In this document: positions 1 through 8,100 of the stretch, in pieces
Layout: each line of letters starts with the position of its first letter
Numbering within the stretch: position 1 is the stretch's first letter
Source: Prevotellaceae bacterium
GTDB taxonomy: Bacteria; Bacteroidota; Bacteroidia; Bacteroidales; Bacteroidaceae
DNA length: 13,078 bases
Direction: 5' to 3'
Assembly: GCA_021204885.1 (NCBI GenBank)
Contig: JAJPYP010000183.1
Coordinates: 1-13,078 of the forward strand
The notes under the pieces: model-generated
What the model saw: the letters and a program-made list of their open reading frames with translations, nothing else
What the model was told of the DNA's origin: nothing
Databases searched by the model: none
Program-made: the position numbers and the translations under genes

Positions 1-233
1 TGGTGCCCTTCATGTTCGTGGCGGGCGACCATGCCAACAACGACATTGCCGTGGAGTGGAAAGAGGAACTCGAGAGCGAGGGATTGACGGTGGAAGTGAG
101 CATGGAGGGATTGGGAGAAATACCTGAGATCCAGGACATCTTCATCGACCACCTCCAGTTCCAGCTGACGCACCGCACCATAGGCATCATGGAGAAGAAG
201 GCCGGCTTTGCCAAGCACGGCAAGCAGCCTTGA
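1..233 (+). CDS. cbiK: Sirohydrochlorin cobaltochelatase, CbiK type (3' end only)
   Basis: Only the last 77 codons are present; the gene begins left of the window and the frame is open from base 3 to the TGA at 231-233. The fragment has the C-terminal signature of the anaerobic class of cobalt chelatases: a FVAGDHANND block (bases 18-47), whose His is a metal ligand in CbiK, then a GLGEIPEIQDIFIDHL segment. The family inserts cobalt into sirohydrochlorin for early-cobalt (anaerobic) cobalamin synthesis, and in some bacteria may supply iron for siroheme. The fragment ends at the usual family C-terminus with a short basic tail. Downstream pheS has its own promoter, so the two need not be co-transcribed. 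Family call is firm; metal preference cannot be judged from this piece. Confidence 0.88.
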   Translation, partial: VPFMFVAGDHANNDIAVEWKEELESEGLTVEVSMEGLGEIPEIQDIFIDHLQFQLTHRTIGIMEKKAGFAKHGKQP

Positions 234-314
234 GCATCGGTTTGTTCTGTGCGTCCAACCGTGATGGAGGCCAAAATATTCAACATACAAGCAGCGATTG
301 ACGGAAGAAAACAG

Positions 315-322
315 TATCTTTG
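315..322 (+). promoter_or_regulatory. Bacteroidota-type -7 promoter element for pheS
   Basis: TATCTTTG matches the Bacteroidota -7 consensus TAnnTTTG and is followed by CACCG, a common context for these promoters. A TTG at 298-300 lies only 14 nt upstream instead of the usual 19-21, so the -33 half is weak. Transcription would start near 327, giving a leader of about 73 nt before the chosen pheS ATG. Confidence 0.6.
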
Positions 323-339
323 CACCGTTTTTTAAAGCG

Positions 340-366
340 ATGCCGTTTCGCATGGAGGAACGGTAT
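340..366 (+). other. Possible hairpin in the pheS leader
   Basis: ATGCCGTT (340-347) pairs with AACGGTAT (359-366) through 8 bp including one G-U pair, leaving an 11-nt loop. It sits in the untranslated leader between the promoter and the pheS start. I see no Phe-rich leader peptide and no T-box, so a regulatory role is only a possibility. Confidence 0.25.
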
Positions 367-399
367 GACAAACAGAACAACATAGAAGGGAACAAGGAT

Positions 400-1434
400 A
401 TGATAGACAGAATCAACCGGCTGCTACAAGAGGTAGAGTCATTGCAGGCAGGCAACGCCGAGGAGCTCGAAGCCCTGCGCATCAAATACTTGGGGAAAAA
501 GGGTGTCATCAACGACTTGATGGCCGATTTCCGAGGCGTGCCCGCCGAAGCGAAGAAAGCGGTGGGTATGGAGCTGAACAAGCTCAAGGAGAAGACCCAA
601 GAGAAGATAACGGCGCTGAAAGCGCAGTTCAAGGAGCGCAAGAACGGCCTTGAAGAGGTGGACCTGACACGCTCGCCTTACCCCGTGGGCGTAGGGACGC
701 GGCACCCGCTCTCCATCGTGAAGAACGAGATTATCGACATATTCGCCCGCATGGGCTTCAACATTGCCGACGGCCCCGAGATTGAGGACGACTGGCACGT
801 GTTCTCTTCCATGAACTTTGCCGAAGACCACCCGGCACGCGACATGCAGGACACTTTCTTCATCGAGGAGGGTGCCGAGAACGTGTCGCACAACATCATC
901 TTGCGCACCCACACTTCGAGCGTGCAGAGCCGGGTGATGGAGACCACACAGCCGCCCATCCGCGTGATTTGCCCGGGACGGGTGTACCGCAACGAGGCCA
1001 TCAGCTACCGCGCACACGCCTTCTTCCACCAAGTGGAGGCACTCTATGTGGACGAGCATGTCTCATTCGCCGACTTGCGTCAGGTGCTCTTGGGATTTGC
1101 AAAAGAGATGTTCGGCGCGGACACCAAGATAAGGTTGCGCCCCTCTTATTTCCCCTTTACGGAACCGAGCGCGGAGATGGACATAAGCTGCAACATCTGC
1201 GGCGGCAAGGGTTGCCCCTTCTGCAAGGGTACCGGCTGGGTGGAGATATTGGGTTGCGGCATGGTAGACCCGAATGTGTTGGAGCTGAACGGCATCGACA
1301 GCAAGAAGTATAGCGGCTATGCCATCGGCATGGGCATAGAGCGCATCACCAACTTGAAATACCGCGTGAACGACTTGCGCCTCTTCTCTGAAAACGACAT
1401 ACGCTTCTTGAAAGAGTTCCAGACGGCTTATTGA
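400..1434 (+). CDS. pheS: Phenylalanine--tRNA ligase alpha subunit
   Basis: 344-residue cytoplasmic PheS, the catalytic alpha subunit of the alpha2beta2 enzyme that charges tRNA-Phe. Residues 1-90 form the N-terminal coiled-coil arm that contacts tRNA. The class II synthetase core follows, with motif 2 around RVYRNE (194-199) and HQVEALYV (210-217) and motif 3 in GYAIGMGIERI (306-316). A cysteine quartet, Cys264-x2-Cys267-x4-Cys272-x2-Cys275, looks like a zinc knuckle; such an insertion is familiar in Bacteroidota PheS. The frame is open upstream, with in-frame ATGs at 340 and 352, but family members start at the MIDRINRLL-like segment, so the ATG at 400 is chosen. No pheT is next to it; it must lie elsewhere. 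Length matches the family. Confidence 0.96.
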   Translation: MIDRINRLLQEVESLQAGNAEELEALRIKYLGKKGVINDLMADFRGVPAEAKKAVGMELNKLKEKTQEKITALKAQFKERKNGLEEVDLTRSPYPVGVGTRHPLSIVKNEIIDIFARMGFNIADGPEIEDDWHVFSSMNFAEDHPARDMQDTFFIEEGAENVSHNIILRTHTSSVQSRVMETTQPPIRVICPGRVYRNEAISYRAHAFFHQVEALYVDEHVSFADLRQVLLGFAKEMFGADTKIRLRPSYFPFTEPSAEMDISCNICGGKGCPFCKGTGWVEILGCGMVDPNVLELNGIDSKKYSGYAIGMGIERITNLKYRVNDLRLFSENDIRFLKEFQTAY

Positions 1435-1460
1435 TACCATGGCAAGGGAAGAGGATGTGT

Positions 1461-1545
1461 CGAAACTTGAATAAAGCACTTCGGAGGCCGCAGGCCGACC
1501 AAGCCTCCCCTATGAGGGGAGGTTTGGAGGGGTGTCAAGCAATGT
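1461..1545 (+). repeat. Intergenic hairpin repeat, copy A
   Basis: About 85 nt between pheS and nth that reappears inverted at 10538-10631. The copies share the order AATAAAG, CACTTCGGAGGCCG, AGGCCGACCAAGCCTCCC, GGGGAGGTTTGGAGGGGTG, AAGCAATGT, with about six mismatches and one 11-nt gap in this copy. The core is a strong hairpin: 1499-1510 pairs with 1516-1527 over 12 bp including one G-U, loop TATGA. An upstream GGAGGC (1483-1488) could pair instead with GCCTCC (1503-1508). There is no U-run after the stem, so it is not a classical terminator. It ends only 12 nt before the nth ATG and may affect nth translation. It fits a REP- or MITE-like dispersed element. Confidence 0.82.
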
Positions 1546-1557
1546 CCCCGAATTAAA

Positions 1558-2214
1558 ATGAGGATTGCCGAACGTTACAAGCAGGTGATTGAGTGGTTCC
1601 GCAAGAACCGCCCCGTGGCGGAGACGGAACTGCACTACGACAACCCCTTTGAACTGTTGGTGGCGGTGATGCTCTCGGCCCAATGTACCGACAAGCGGGT
1701 GAACATGATTACGCCCGCACTCTTCCGCGATTTCCCCACGCCCGAGGCGTTGGCCGCCACCACGCCCGAGACGGTGTTTGAATACATCCGTAGCGTATCC
1801 TACCCCAACAGCAAGGCCAAGCACTTGGTGGGGATGGCGCGTATGTTGGTGGAGACGTTTCACAGTGAGGTGCCCGACACGTTGGAAGCGCTCGTGAGGC
1901 TGCCCGGTGTGGGACGCAAGACGGCCAACGTGATTCAATCGGTGGTGTTCCACAAAGCGGCCATGGCGGTGGACACGCACGTGTTCCGCGTAAGCCACCG
2001 GTTGGGCTTGGTAAGTGACAAATGCACCACGCCCTTGAGCGTGGAGAAGGCGTTGACAAAACACATTCCCGAGGCTGACATTCCCATCGCGCACCACTGG
2101 CTGATACTGCACGGACGTTACGTGTGCCAAGCCCGCACGCCGCTCTGCGGGGAGTGTGGCCTCAAACCGGTGTGCAAGAGCTATGAAAAGACACACGGCA
2201 AGATGACCGTTTGA
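1558..2214 (+). CDS. nth: Endonuclease III (DNA glycosylase/AP lyase)
   Basis: 218-residue base-excision repair enzyme that removes oxidised pyrimidines and nicks at abasic sites. The helix-hairpin-helix motif is LPGVGRKTANV (115-125), with the catalytic Lys at 121; the catalytic Asp is Asp139 in AVDTHVFRV. The C-terminus holds the [4Fe-4S] cluster ligands Cys190-x6-Cys197-x2-Cys200-x5-Cys206, spaced exactly as in Escherichia coli Nth. Length is typical of the family. The start is the first ATG after the repeat; no TAnnTTTG element lies directly upstream, so transcription may continue from pheS through the hairpin repeat. Confidence 0.96.
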   Translation: MRIAERYKQVIEWFRKNRPVAETELHYDNPFELLVAVMLSAQCTDKRVNMITPALFRDFPTPEALAATTPETVFEYIRSVSYPNSKAKHLVGMARMLVETFHSEVPDTLEALVRLPGVGRKTANVIQSVVFHKAAMAVDTHVFRVSHRLGLVSDKCTTPLSVEKALTKHIPEADIPIAHHWLILHGRYVCQARTPLCGECGLKPVCKSYEKTHGKMTV

Positions 2215-2247
2215 CCGGCAAGCGAAGAGGCCGGCGAAGGACGCCAA

Positions 2248-2263
2248 AAATAAAGCTTTATTT
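2248..2263. other. Perfect 16-bp A+T-rich palindrome
   Basis: AAATAAAG followed directly by CTTTATTT, in the 113-nt gap between nth and the lipoprotein gene. It lies about 25 nt upstream of that gene's -7 element. It could be a protein binding site or part of an nth 3' end structure, but A+T-rich palindromes of this size also occur by chance. Confidence 0.3.
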
Positions 2264-2287
2264 ACACGATTATTTAAAAACAATCAC

Positions 2288-2295
2288 TATTTTTG
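2288..2295 (+). promoter_or_regulatory. Bacteroidota-type -7 promoter element for the DUF3332-type gene
   Basis: TATTTTTG fits TAnnTTTG. A TTTA at 2261-2264 lies 23 nt upstream as a poor -33 candidate. Transcription would begin near 2300, leaving an A+C-rich leader of about 28 nt with no clear Shine-Dalgarno sequence, as is common in this phylum. Confidence 0.55.
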
Positions 2296-2327
2296 TACAC
2301 GACAAATAAACAAAAACGACAACCATT

Positions 2328-2885
2328 ATGAGGAAATTCAATTTGAAATTGGCAGCTACCGTCATGCTGTGCGGTGCTTTTCTTTGCAGTTCTTGTATCG
2401 GTTCTTTCGGCCTGCACCACAGATTGATTGAATGGAACGAGAATATAGGCAACAAGTTTGTCAACGAACTGGTTTTCGTGGCCATGTACATCATTCCCGT
2501 TTACGAGGTGAGCTACATAGCCGATATTTTAGTGATCAACTCCATTGAATTCTGGAGCGGCAGCAACCCGATGGCCAGCGTGGGCGATATCAAGAAGGTA
2601 AAAGGCGAGAACGGGAACTATCTCGTGGAGACTCTTGAGAACGGTTACTCCATCACGAAAGAGGGTGAATCCACCTCTATGGAGCTGCTCTATGACAGCG
2701 AGCTGAATACGTGGAACGTGGTGGCCGGGGGCGTTAGTACCGAGCTGTTGCAGATGAATGGCGACGGTACCGCCAACATGATGTTGCCCGACGGCGGCCA
2801 GCTGACCGTTACATTGGACGCACAAGGTGTGGCAGACGCACGCCAAGCGACCATGACCGATACCTATTATTACGCCGCCAACTGA
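2328..2885 (+). CDS. DUF3332-type lipoprotein
   Basis: 185-residue envelope protein of unknown function. The N-terminus is a lipoprotein signal peptide (basic MRKFNLK, hydrophobic core, lipobox ending at Cys23 in LCSSC). Next comes the hallmark of the DUF3332 family: IGSFGL directly after the Cys, then NKFVNELVFVAMYIIPVYEV (42-61), ADILVINSIEFWSGSNP (65-81). Residues 46-72 are hydrophobic enough for a membrane segment. The C-terminal half is a polar, beta-rich stretch with GENGNYLVETLENGYSI-like strands. It has its own promoter and faces the transporter gene tail-to-tail, 38 nt apart. Family assignment is from memory of the conserved block. No role is known to me. Confidence 0.85.
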   Translation: MRKFNLKLAATVMLCGAFLCSSCIGSFGLHHRLIEWNENIGNKFVNELVFVAMYIIPVYEVSYIADILVINSIEFWSGSNPMASVGDIKKVKGENGNYLVETLENGYSITKEGESTSMELLYDSELNTWNVVAGGVSTELLQMNGDGTANMMLPDGGQLTVTLDAQGVADARQATMTDTYYYAAN

Positions 2886-2923
2886 TAAGGGGCGGGCAAC
2901 GCCTCACCGCACCACGGCAAAGC

Positions 2924-4378
2924 CTACAGCCCTAAGGGCAAGCGGCAGGCCTGCCATAGCACGAGCAACGCGGTCCAGCCAAGGAAGATGAAAAGCGCGT
3001 AAGGCCAAGTGTGGCTGAGCAGCGTGCCATAACCTGCATGGCGGTCGTAATGGTGCAGGTAGGCCAAGGCCAACGGCAAGTAAGACAAGAGCGGCGTGAA
3101 AAGATTGGTTACACTGTCCCCGATGCGGTAAGCGCACAGCACCGTTTCGGGGACAATGTTTTTCTGTGCTAACAAAGGGATGAAGACAAAAGCCATGAAG
3201 CCCCATTTGGCGGTGGGCGAAGGCATGAAGAGATTCACGAGCGCGGCCGACAAGACCAGCATGGGCAAGGCCCACAAGCCGTCGGGAATGGAGGCGGCCA
3301 TACCGCCGGCCACCGTAACGGCAAGATACTCGCCCAAATGGGAATAGGAAAGGCAAGCGGCCATCTGTGCGGCGAAGAAGGCGATGACAAGGTAAGTGCC
3401 TATCAACCGCATGGGCTGCACGAACCCGTCGACCACATCGGCATCGCTGTGGTAGCGCCCCGAGACGAAGCCGTAGACCATGCCCATCAGCCCGATGCCG
3501 CAAGCCAGCAGGAAAGGAACGCTGACGATGAATGGCGAATGAATAAGCCCGCCGCCCGCACTCTTCAAGATACCCCAAGGCGAGAAGGTGGCAAGAAGTA
3601 CAAGCAAGGCATAGCAAACGCCCGCCGCCACTGCGGTGAGCAGGGCGCGACGCTCCTTGCGCGAGAGCTGCTTGCCCGCAGGGGCCGGATCGTCCACATA
3701 CTTGCCAAGGCGGGGCAACAACCGCTTGCGGGTAATGCGGTAGATGATGAAAGCTATAAGGAACAGGGAAACGGCGAGGAAAAAACAGTTGCATGGCGGC
3801 CCCACCTTGCCCACGGGAAGATGGGAGAGATAGGCCGCCTCGCGTGTGGTGGTGGCCAGTAGCGGGTCGAGCGTGGTCAAGAAGAGGTTGGCGCCATAGC
3901 CGCAGGCCACCGAGACGTAGGCCGTGAGCAGACCGCCTACGGGGTGCAAGCCCACCGCTTGGAACAATAGGGCGGCAAGGGGCAAGAGGATGACATACCC
4001 CGCATCGCCCGCCACATTGGAGAGCAACCCCGCCACGATGACGCCCCACACCATGCACCACGGGCTGAACCCATGTCGCAGCACACCCTTGCGCAGACAG
4101 GCCTCCATAAGGCCGGAATGGATAGCGATGCCGATGCCGCATATAGCCACCAAGCCCAATCCCAACGGAGTGAACTCCATAAAGTTGCGCACCGCATGGC
4201 TCAACATCCAGCGTATGCCCTCGGCACCCAACAGGCTTTGCACGGCAATCTCCTCGCCCGTGCGTGGATGGGTCACGGAGAGTCCGTAGCTGTCGCATAT
4301 CCACGAGAGGAAGAGCACCGCCAACGTGAGCAGGCAGAAGAGGGTGGCGGGATGCAGGGTGAAGCGTCGTGTTCTCAT
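2924..4378 (-). CDS. AbgT-family transporter
   Basis: 484-residue inner-membrane protein with many hydrophobic helices. It carries the signatures of the AbgT family: SNVAGDAGYVILLPL (120-134), VNLFMPSPTAKWG (381-393) and AYRIGDSVTNLFTPL (416-430). Asp125, Trp392, Arg418 and Asp421 match residues described as important in the structurally studied members MtrF and YdaH. The family includes E. coli AbgT, which imports p-aminobenzoyl-glutamate, and exporters linked to sulfonamide resistance; direction and substrate here cannot be told from sequence. A charged cytoplasmic loop lies at about 215-245. The ATG lies 12 nt after the response regulator stop, so it is very likely last in that operon and possibly its output. 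Slightly shorter than E. coli AbgT, but both ends are complete. Confidence 0.9.
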   Translation of the reverse strand: MRTRRFTLHPATLFCLLTLAVLFLSWICDSYGLSVTHPRTGEEIAVQSLLGAEGIRWMLSHAVRNFMEFTPLGLGLVAICGIGIAIHSGLMEACLRKGVLRHGFSPWCMVWGVIVAGLLSNVAGDAGYVILLPLAALLFQAVGLHPVGGLLTAYVSVACGYGANLFLTTLDPLLATTTREAAYLSHLPVGKVGPPCNCFFLAVSLFLIAFIIYRITRKRLLPRLGKYVDDPAPAGKQLSRKERRALLTAVAAGVCYALLVLLATFSPWGILKSAGGGLIHSPFIVSVPFLLACGIGLMGMVYGFVSGRYHSDADVVDGFVQPMRLIGTYLVIAFFAAQMAACLSYSHLGEYLAVTVAGGMAASIPDGLWALPMLVLSAALVNLFMPSPTAKWGFMAFVFIPLLAQKNIVPETVLCAYRIGDSVTNLFTPLLSYLPLALAYLHHYDRHAGYGTLLSHTWPYALFIFLGWTALLVLWQACRLPLGL

Positions 4379-4390
4379 GGTAACGGGCTT

Positions 4391-5119
4391 TTATTCGTCA
4401 TCGGCCTCCAAACGGTCTATATCGAGGATGCGCAACTCCAAGGCACGCACCACCAAACGGGTGGCGTTCACGCCCAAGCGTTCGTCTTTCGGGAAGAGCC
4501 GCCCCACCAAGTCGTTCTGCCGCTTCTCCAACGACTTCACGCCGAAAGGCATCCCTTTGAGGTTGGCGATCATCTCCTTGGTGTAGCCCAAGGCCAAGTG
4601 GCGCAGGAAACGCTCGTCATACTCGTCTATGTCGTAGCGTATGACCGCCTCCTGCCGTTTGGCCTCGTTCAGCACGGAACGTTTGAAACGCTCCACGATG
4701 CGTTCCAATATGGGGTAGTTGAAGACGAGCTTCTTGCCGTCCATCACGGCTTGCACGTCGGTCTTGGTGAGCAGCTCGCCGGTCTTCAGGATGATGCCGT
4801 CGGCACCTGCGTCGAGCGCCTCTACCCACAGCTTCTCGTTGAGTATCTCGCCGGTGAATATCAACACATGCACGCCGGGATAGCGGGCGGTGACGTTACG
4901 GCATATCTCCACGCCGATGGTGGTGGAACCGCCCAATCCCAAGTCTAAAAGCACAAGGTCGGGCACGGCGCTCTCCATCAACGGCCAGAACTCCTGCTCG
5001 GTCATGGCGGTGCCGATAACCTCCGCATCGGGTATCTCGTAACGGAAGATCTCTTCGGTTCCCTTCAACTCCAATTTCACATCTTCTACGATGATGACTT
5101 TAAACTTATTCGTTTCCAT
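4391..5119 (-). CDS. Response regulator with LuxR-like DNA-binding domain
   Basis: 242-residue two-component regulator. The receiver (about 6-125) has the acidic pair Glu12-Asp13, phospho-acceptor Asp59 (LVLLDLGLGG), switch Thr89 (LIFTG) and Lys112 (LKTGE). The output part (about 163-235) fits a diverged NarL/LuxR-type helix-turn-helix: a LALGYTKEMIANLKG segment then a SLEKRQNDLVGRLF recognition-helix segment. Residues 126-162 are a helical linker rich in charged residues. It starts 34 nt after the hybrid kinase stop and ends 12 nt before the transporter start, so the kinase is the obvious partner and the transporter an obvious candidate target. Receiver call is firm; the exact DNA-binding subfamily is less so. 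Confidence 0.88.
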   Translation of the reverse strand: METNKFKVIIVEDVKLELKGTEEIFRYEIPDAEVIGTAMTEQEFWPLMESAVPDLVLLDLGLGGSTTIGVEICRNVTARYPGVHVLIFTGEILNEKLWVEALDAGADGIILKTGELLTKTDVQAVMDGKKLVFNYPILERIVERFKRSVLNEAKRQEAVIRYDIDEYDERFLRHLALGYTKEMIANLKGMPFGVKSLEKRQNDLVGRLFPKDERLGVNATRLVVRALELRILDIDRLEADDE

Positions 5120-5153
5120 TCGTTATCTAATCTACTGATGGCTATAATCCTTT

Positions 5154-8100
5154 TCAAAGGCCCTTGCCGGGCAACGTAAAGCAGACCGAGAACCCTCCGC
5201 CTTGGGCGGGAACGGCATAGATGCGGCATCCGCGCCGCCCGGCGAACTCGTCGTGGTCGCGCACGATTTGCTTGCACACCAAGTATTCCGTACCTTGCAA
5301 CTCCCCATGGCTGCCGGCGGTCATGCGGGCCAAATCGGGGAAGAAGAGACGGTTCAACGCCTCTTGCTCCATATCGCGCCGCCGGTCGGTAAAGATGAAG
5401 CGCACGAACGCCCCCTCCACGGCACACGTCAAGGCAAGGTCGCCGGGCAAAGGAGAGGCAAGCGCCTCGTCTATCAGGCTCTCCAAGAGGAAACGCGACA
5501 GGTAAGGGTCGCCCGTCACGCCGGCCTCCACCGCCTCGGTATGGAAGTGAAGCCGGCCCTCCACCTTTCCCGCCGCCTTGCGGAAGTAACGCTCGGCCGC
5601 TTCCATGAGTTCCTTCACGGGAACCGTAGCCCGACGGAACATCACCTCCTCCAATTGTCGGGAAGCTTGGCGGCTCAAGATGGTGAAGATGCCTTTATAA
5701 TAGGCGGTCAACTCGCCGATGGCGGTAACGGTCTCGCGCTCTTCGTCATAGGTGAGTGTGGCGCCCCGCAACTTGGCGACCAATTGCTTGATTTTATTAG
5801 GATAGTAGGAGGTCTCGTGCTTGATGGTGGAGAGACAGTTGTCCAACACCATATTCTGCACGTGCAGCTGGCTCTCCTCCCAAGAGGCGCGGCGTGCCTC
5901 GTCTTGCGCGGTCTCGATGTCGCGGTACTTGGCGGCCAACTTCACCACCGCATTGAATACCACGATGGCCACGTAACGGGTTATCAACTCCAACAACAGG
6001 CGGTCGGCCTCGCGCGTGCCTTGACGGGAACGTTCCAAACAGAGCACGCCTATCAGCCGGCTCTCGCCGCCCGCCTCCACAAGCAACGGTATGGCCTGTA
6101 TGCCCGCCTCCAAGCGGTAAACACCTTCATCGAAACAACGCCGCGCCGCTTCCATGACAATGCGCCGCTTGGCATGGGAAGCCTCCTTGGGATTGAACGC
6201 GAAGACCAAGTGGCGGGTGGACTCGTCATGCACGGCAATCCCCAAACTGTCCACGCCCAAGAGTTCGTTCACGGCATCGAAGGCTTCGTCTACAATGCGC
6301 TGGGGAATCTCCTGCAACACATCCTCTTCCTGTGGCATGGAGTCCGCGTTCTCCTGTTCCCCATCGTCCATGCCATGCAGTGGCCGGGCCGAAGCCGCGG
6401 AGACTTGCCGGTTGATTTCAAGCACCTGCTCCAAGTTCCAACGGTAAACCAACCGACGGCGGTAATAGAGGAAATAATAGCCCAAGAGCAACGAGACCAA
6501 CAAGAGGATGAAGAGCCATATACCCACCGTCTTGTTGGTGGTGGAGCGTTTTAATTCACGGCAATAGGCCTCCAAAGAGCTATCCTCGCCCAAGAGCTTG
6601 TATAAAACGGTATAGGCCCTGTTGTTGTAATCGTAGGCGTTCCACCGCTTCAAGGCGAGGAAAGCCACCGCCGCCTCGTTGCGTATGTCGAGTATCACAT
6701 GGTAATCAGAGTCGAAGCCGTCGTTCCACCATGCCAATTCGGCCGGCTCCCCGTCATCTTCCATGGCCATGTACCCACGCACGGGAGCGGCGAAACGCCC
6801 GTAATGCGCGTTCAGGCAAAACATGGCCGAGTCGATGTAGGCCAACGCCGCCTCATACTCCCTGTCCACATTGCGGTAGTAAGCCTCGTTGGCATAGTCG
6901 GAGGCTTGGTCCAAGAGCGCGTCATACGCCTGTTGCCAAGCCACGGCAGCGGAATCTTCCACTATAAGCGTGTCCTCCGTCTGTGTCGCTTCCCCTACCA
7001 TCTCACCACGTGCGCCGCAACCTGTAAAGAGCGCGGGCAACAGCAACGACAGCAGCACCGACAAGCTCCTGCGCACGCCCACGGGCAGGCGGAAGAAGAA
7101 GCGGCTGCCCTTGCCCGGCACGCTCTCCACGCCGAAGAGGCACACTTTGAAGAGGTCGCCCGTCTTGCGGTACTTCTCGATGATGCCCCGGCAGTTCATC
7201 AATCCGAAGCCGCTGCCCTTGCGCTGTCGCAACGCCTCCCGATGCGTCTCGTCGTCCATGCCGATGGCCTTGGAATCGTACACTTTCTCCCCTGTGATGC
7301 GTGCCACGTCGGCCGCTGAAAGACCATAGCCGGTATCGGCGACGGAGAGCTCCACATAATCCTCCTTGCGACAAGCCGATACCGAGACTGTACCCCCCTC
7401 GTCGGTGTACTTGCGGGCATTCTCGGCCAACGTGTTGAGCATGAAGAGGGTCAACGCCTTGTCAGCCTTTACCCAAAGACCGGTAGGCTCCACGGTCAGT
7501 GACAAGCGCTTCAACTCGAAGGCACGGCTTCCCTTGCGCAGCAGCGCGAAGAGTTCCTCCAAGCCGAATGTCTCTATCTGCAAGCCCGGCGTGCCCTGCC
7601 GCATCTTCACCCACAAGGAGAGTATATCGTTGTATTCATTGATGGCGGTGACTAATTCATCCATGTATTGGTACCGCTCCCGCCGCACCGGCGCGGGGCA
7701 AAGCGTTCCATTCACCGTCAGCTTCCCCACTTCGCCCGCAATGCGGTCTATGTAGGGCTGGATGCCCTCCACGATGGCGATGCAAGCCCGTTTCACCAAG
7801 TTCTGCCGCTTGTCGCCGGCGATGTGCAGCTCATGCACATAGCGCCGCTTCTCCAAACGACGGCGCTCGTCACCTAATGAGATGGCCGTCGTGCCGTTGT
7901 CCAATGCCCATTGGATGTAAGCGTTCAGCAGCCGCGCCATCGCCTCCTCGTCCTTGTCCAAAGCACGCGGCACCGCGAGCCGTCCCTCCTTGATAAGGGT
8001 GCCTTGCACGCCGAACAACGCCTCCAATCCGTCGCTTGTGGCAGCCAGCAACGCAGCCTCTATCTCCCCGGTACTCCGCGCGTCGGCAGGGATGGAGGAA

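Noticed and set aside
298..399. Extension of pheS upstream to a TTG at 298 or ATGs at 340 and 352
   Set aside because: The TATCTTTG promoter element lies within the extension, and homologs begin at the MIDRINRLL-like segment, so the ATG at 400 is preferred.
439..1059. 206-codon - strand frame inside pheS
   Set aside because: Antisense to a highly conserved synthetase; no motif and no promoter.
2904..4304. Long open frame (466 codons) on the - strand inside the transporter gene
   Set aside because: It is an offset frame of the AbgT-type gene with Arg/His/Cys-rich, low-complexity translation, caused by G+C-rich codon use; no motif is seen.
4073..4948. 291-codon + strand frame spanning the transporter/regulator junction
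   Set aside because: It crosses two well-supported - strand genes and shows no family signature.
5202..6554. 450-codon open frame on the + strand antisense to the second kinase module
   Set aside because: Its His/Gln/Leu-rich translation is typical of antisense shadows in this G+C-rich codon bias; the - strand frame carries the GAF-like domain and the HETSYYP motif.
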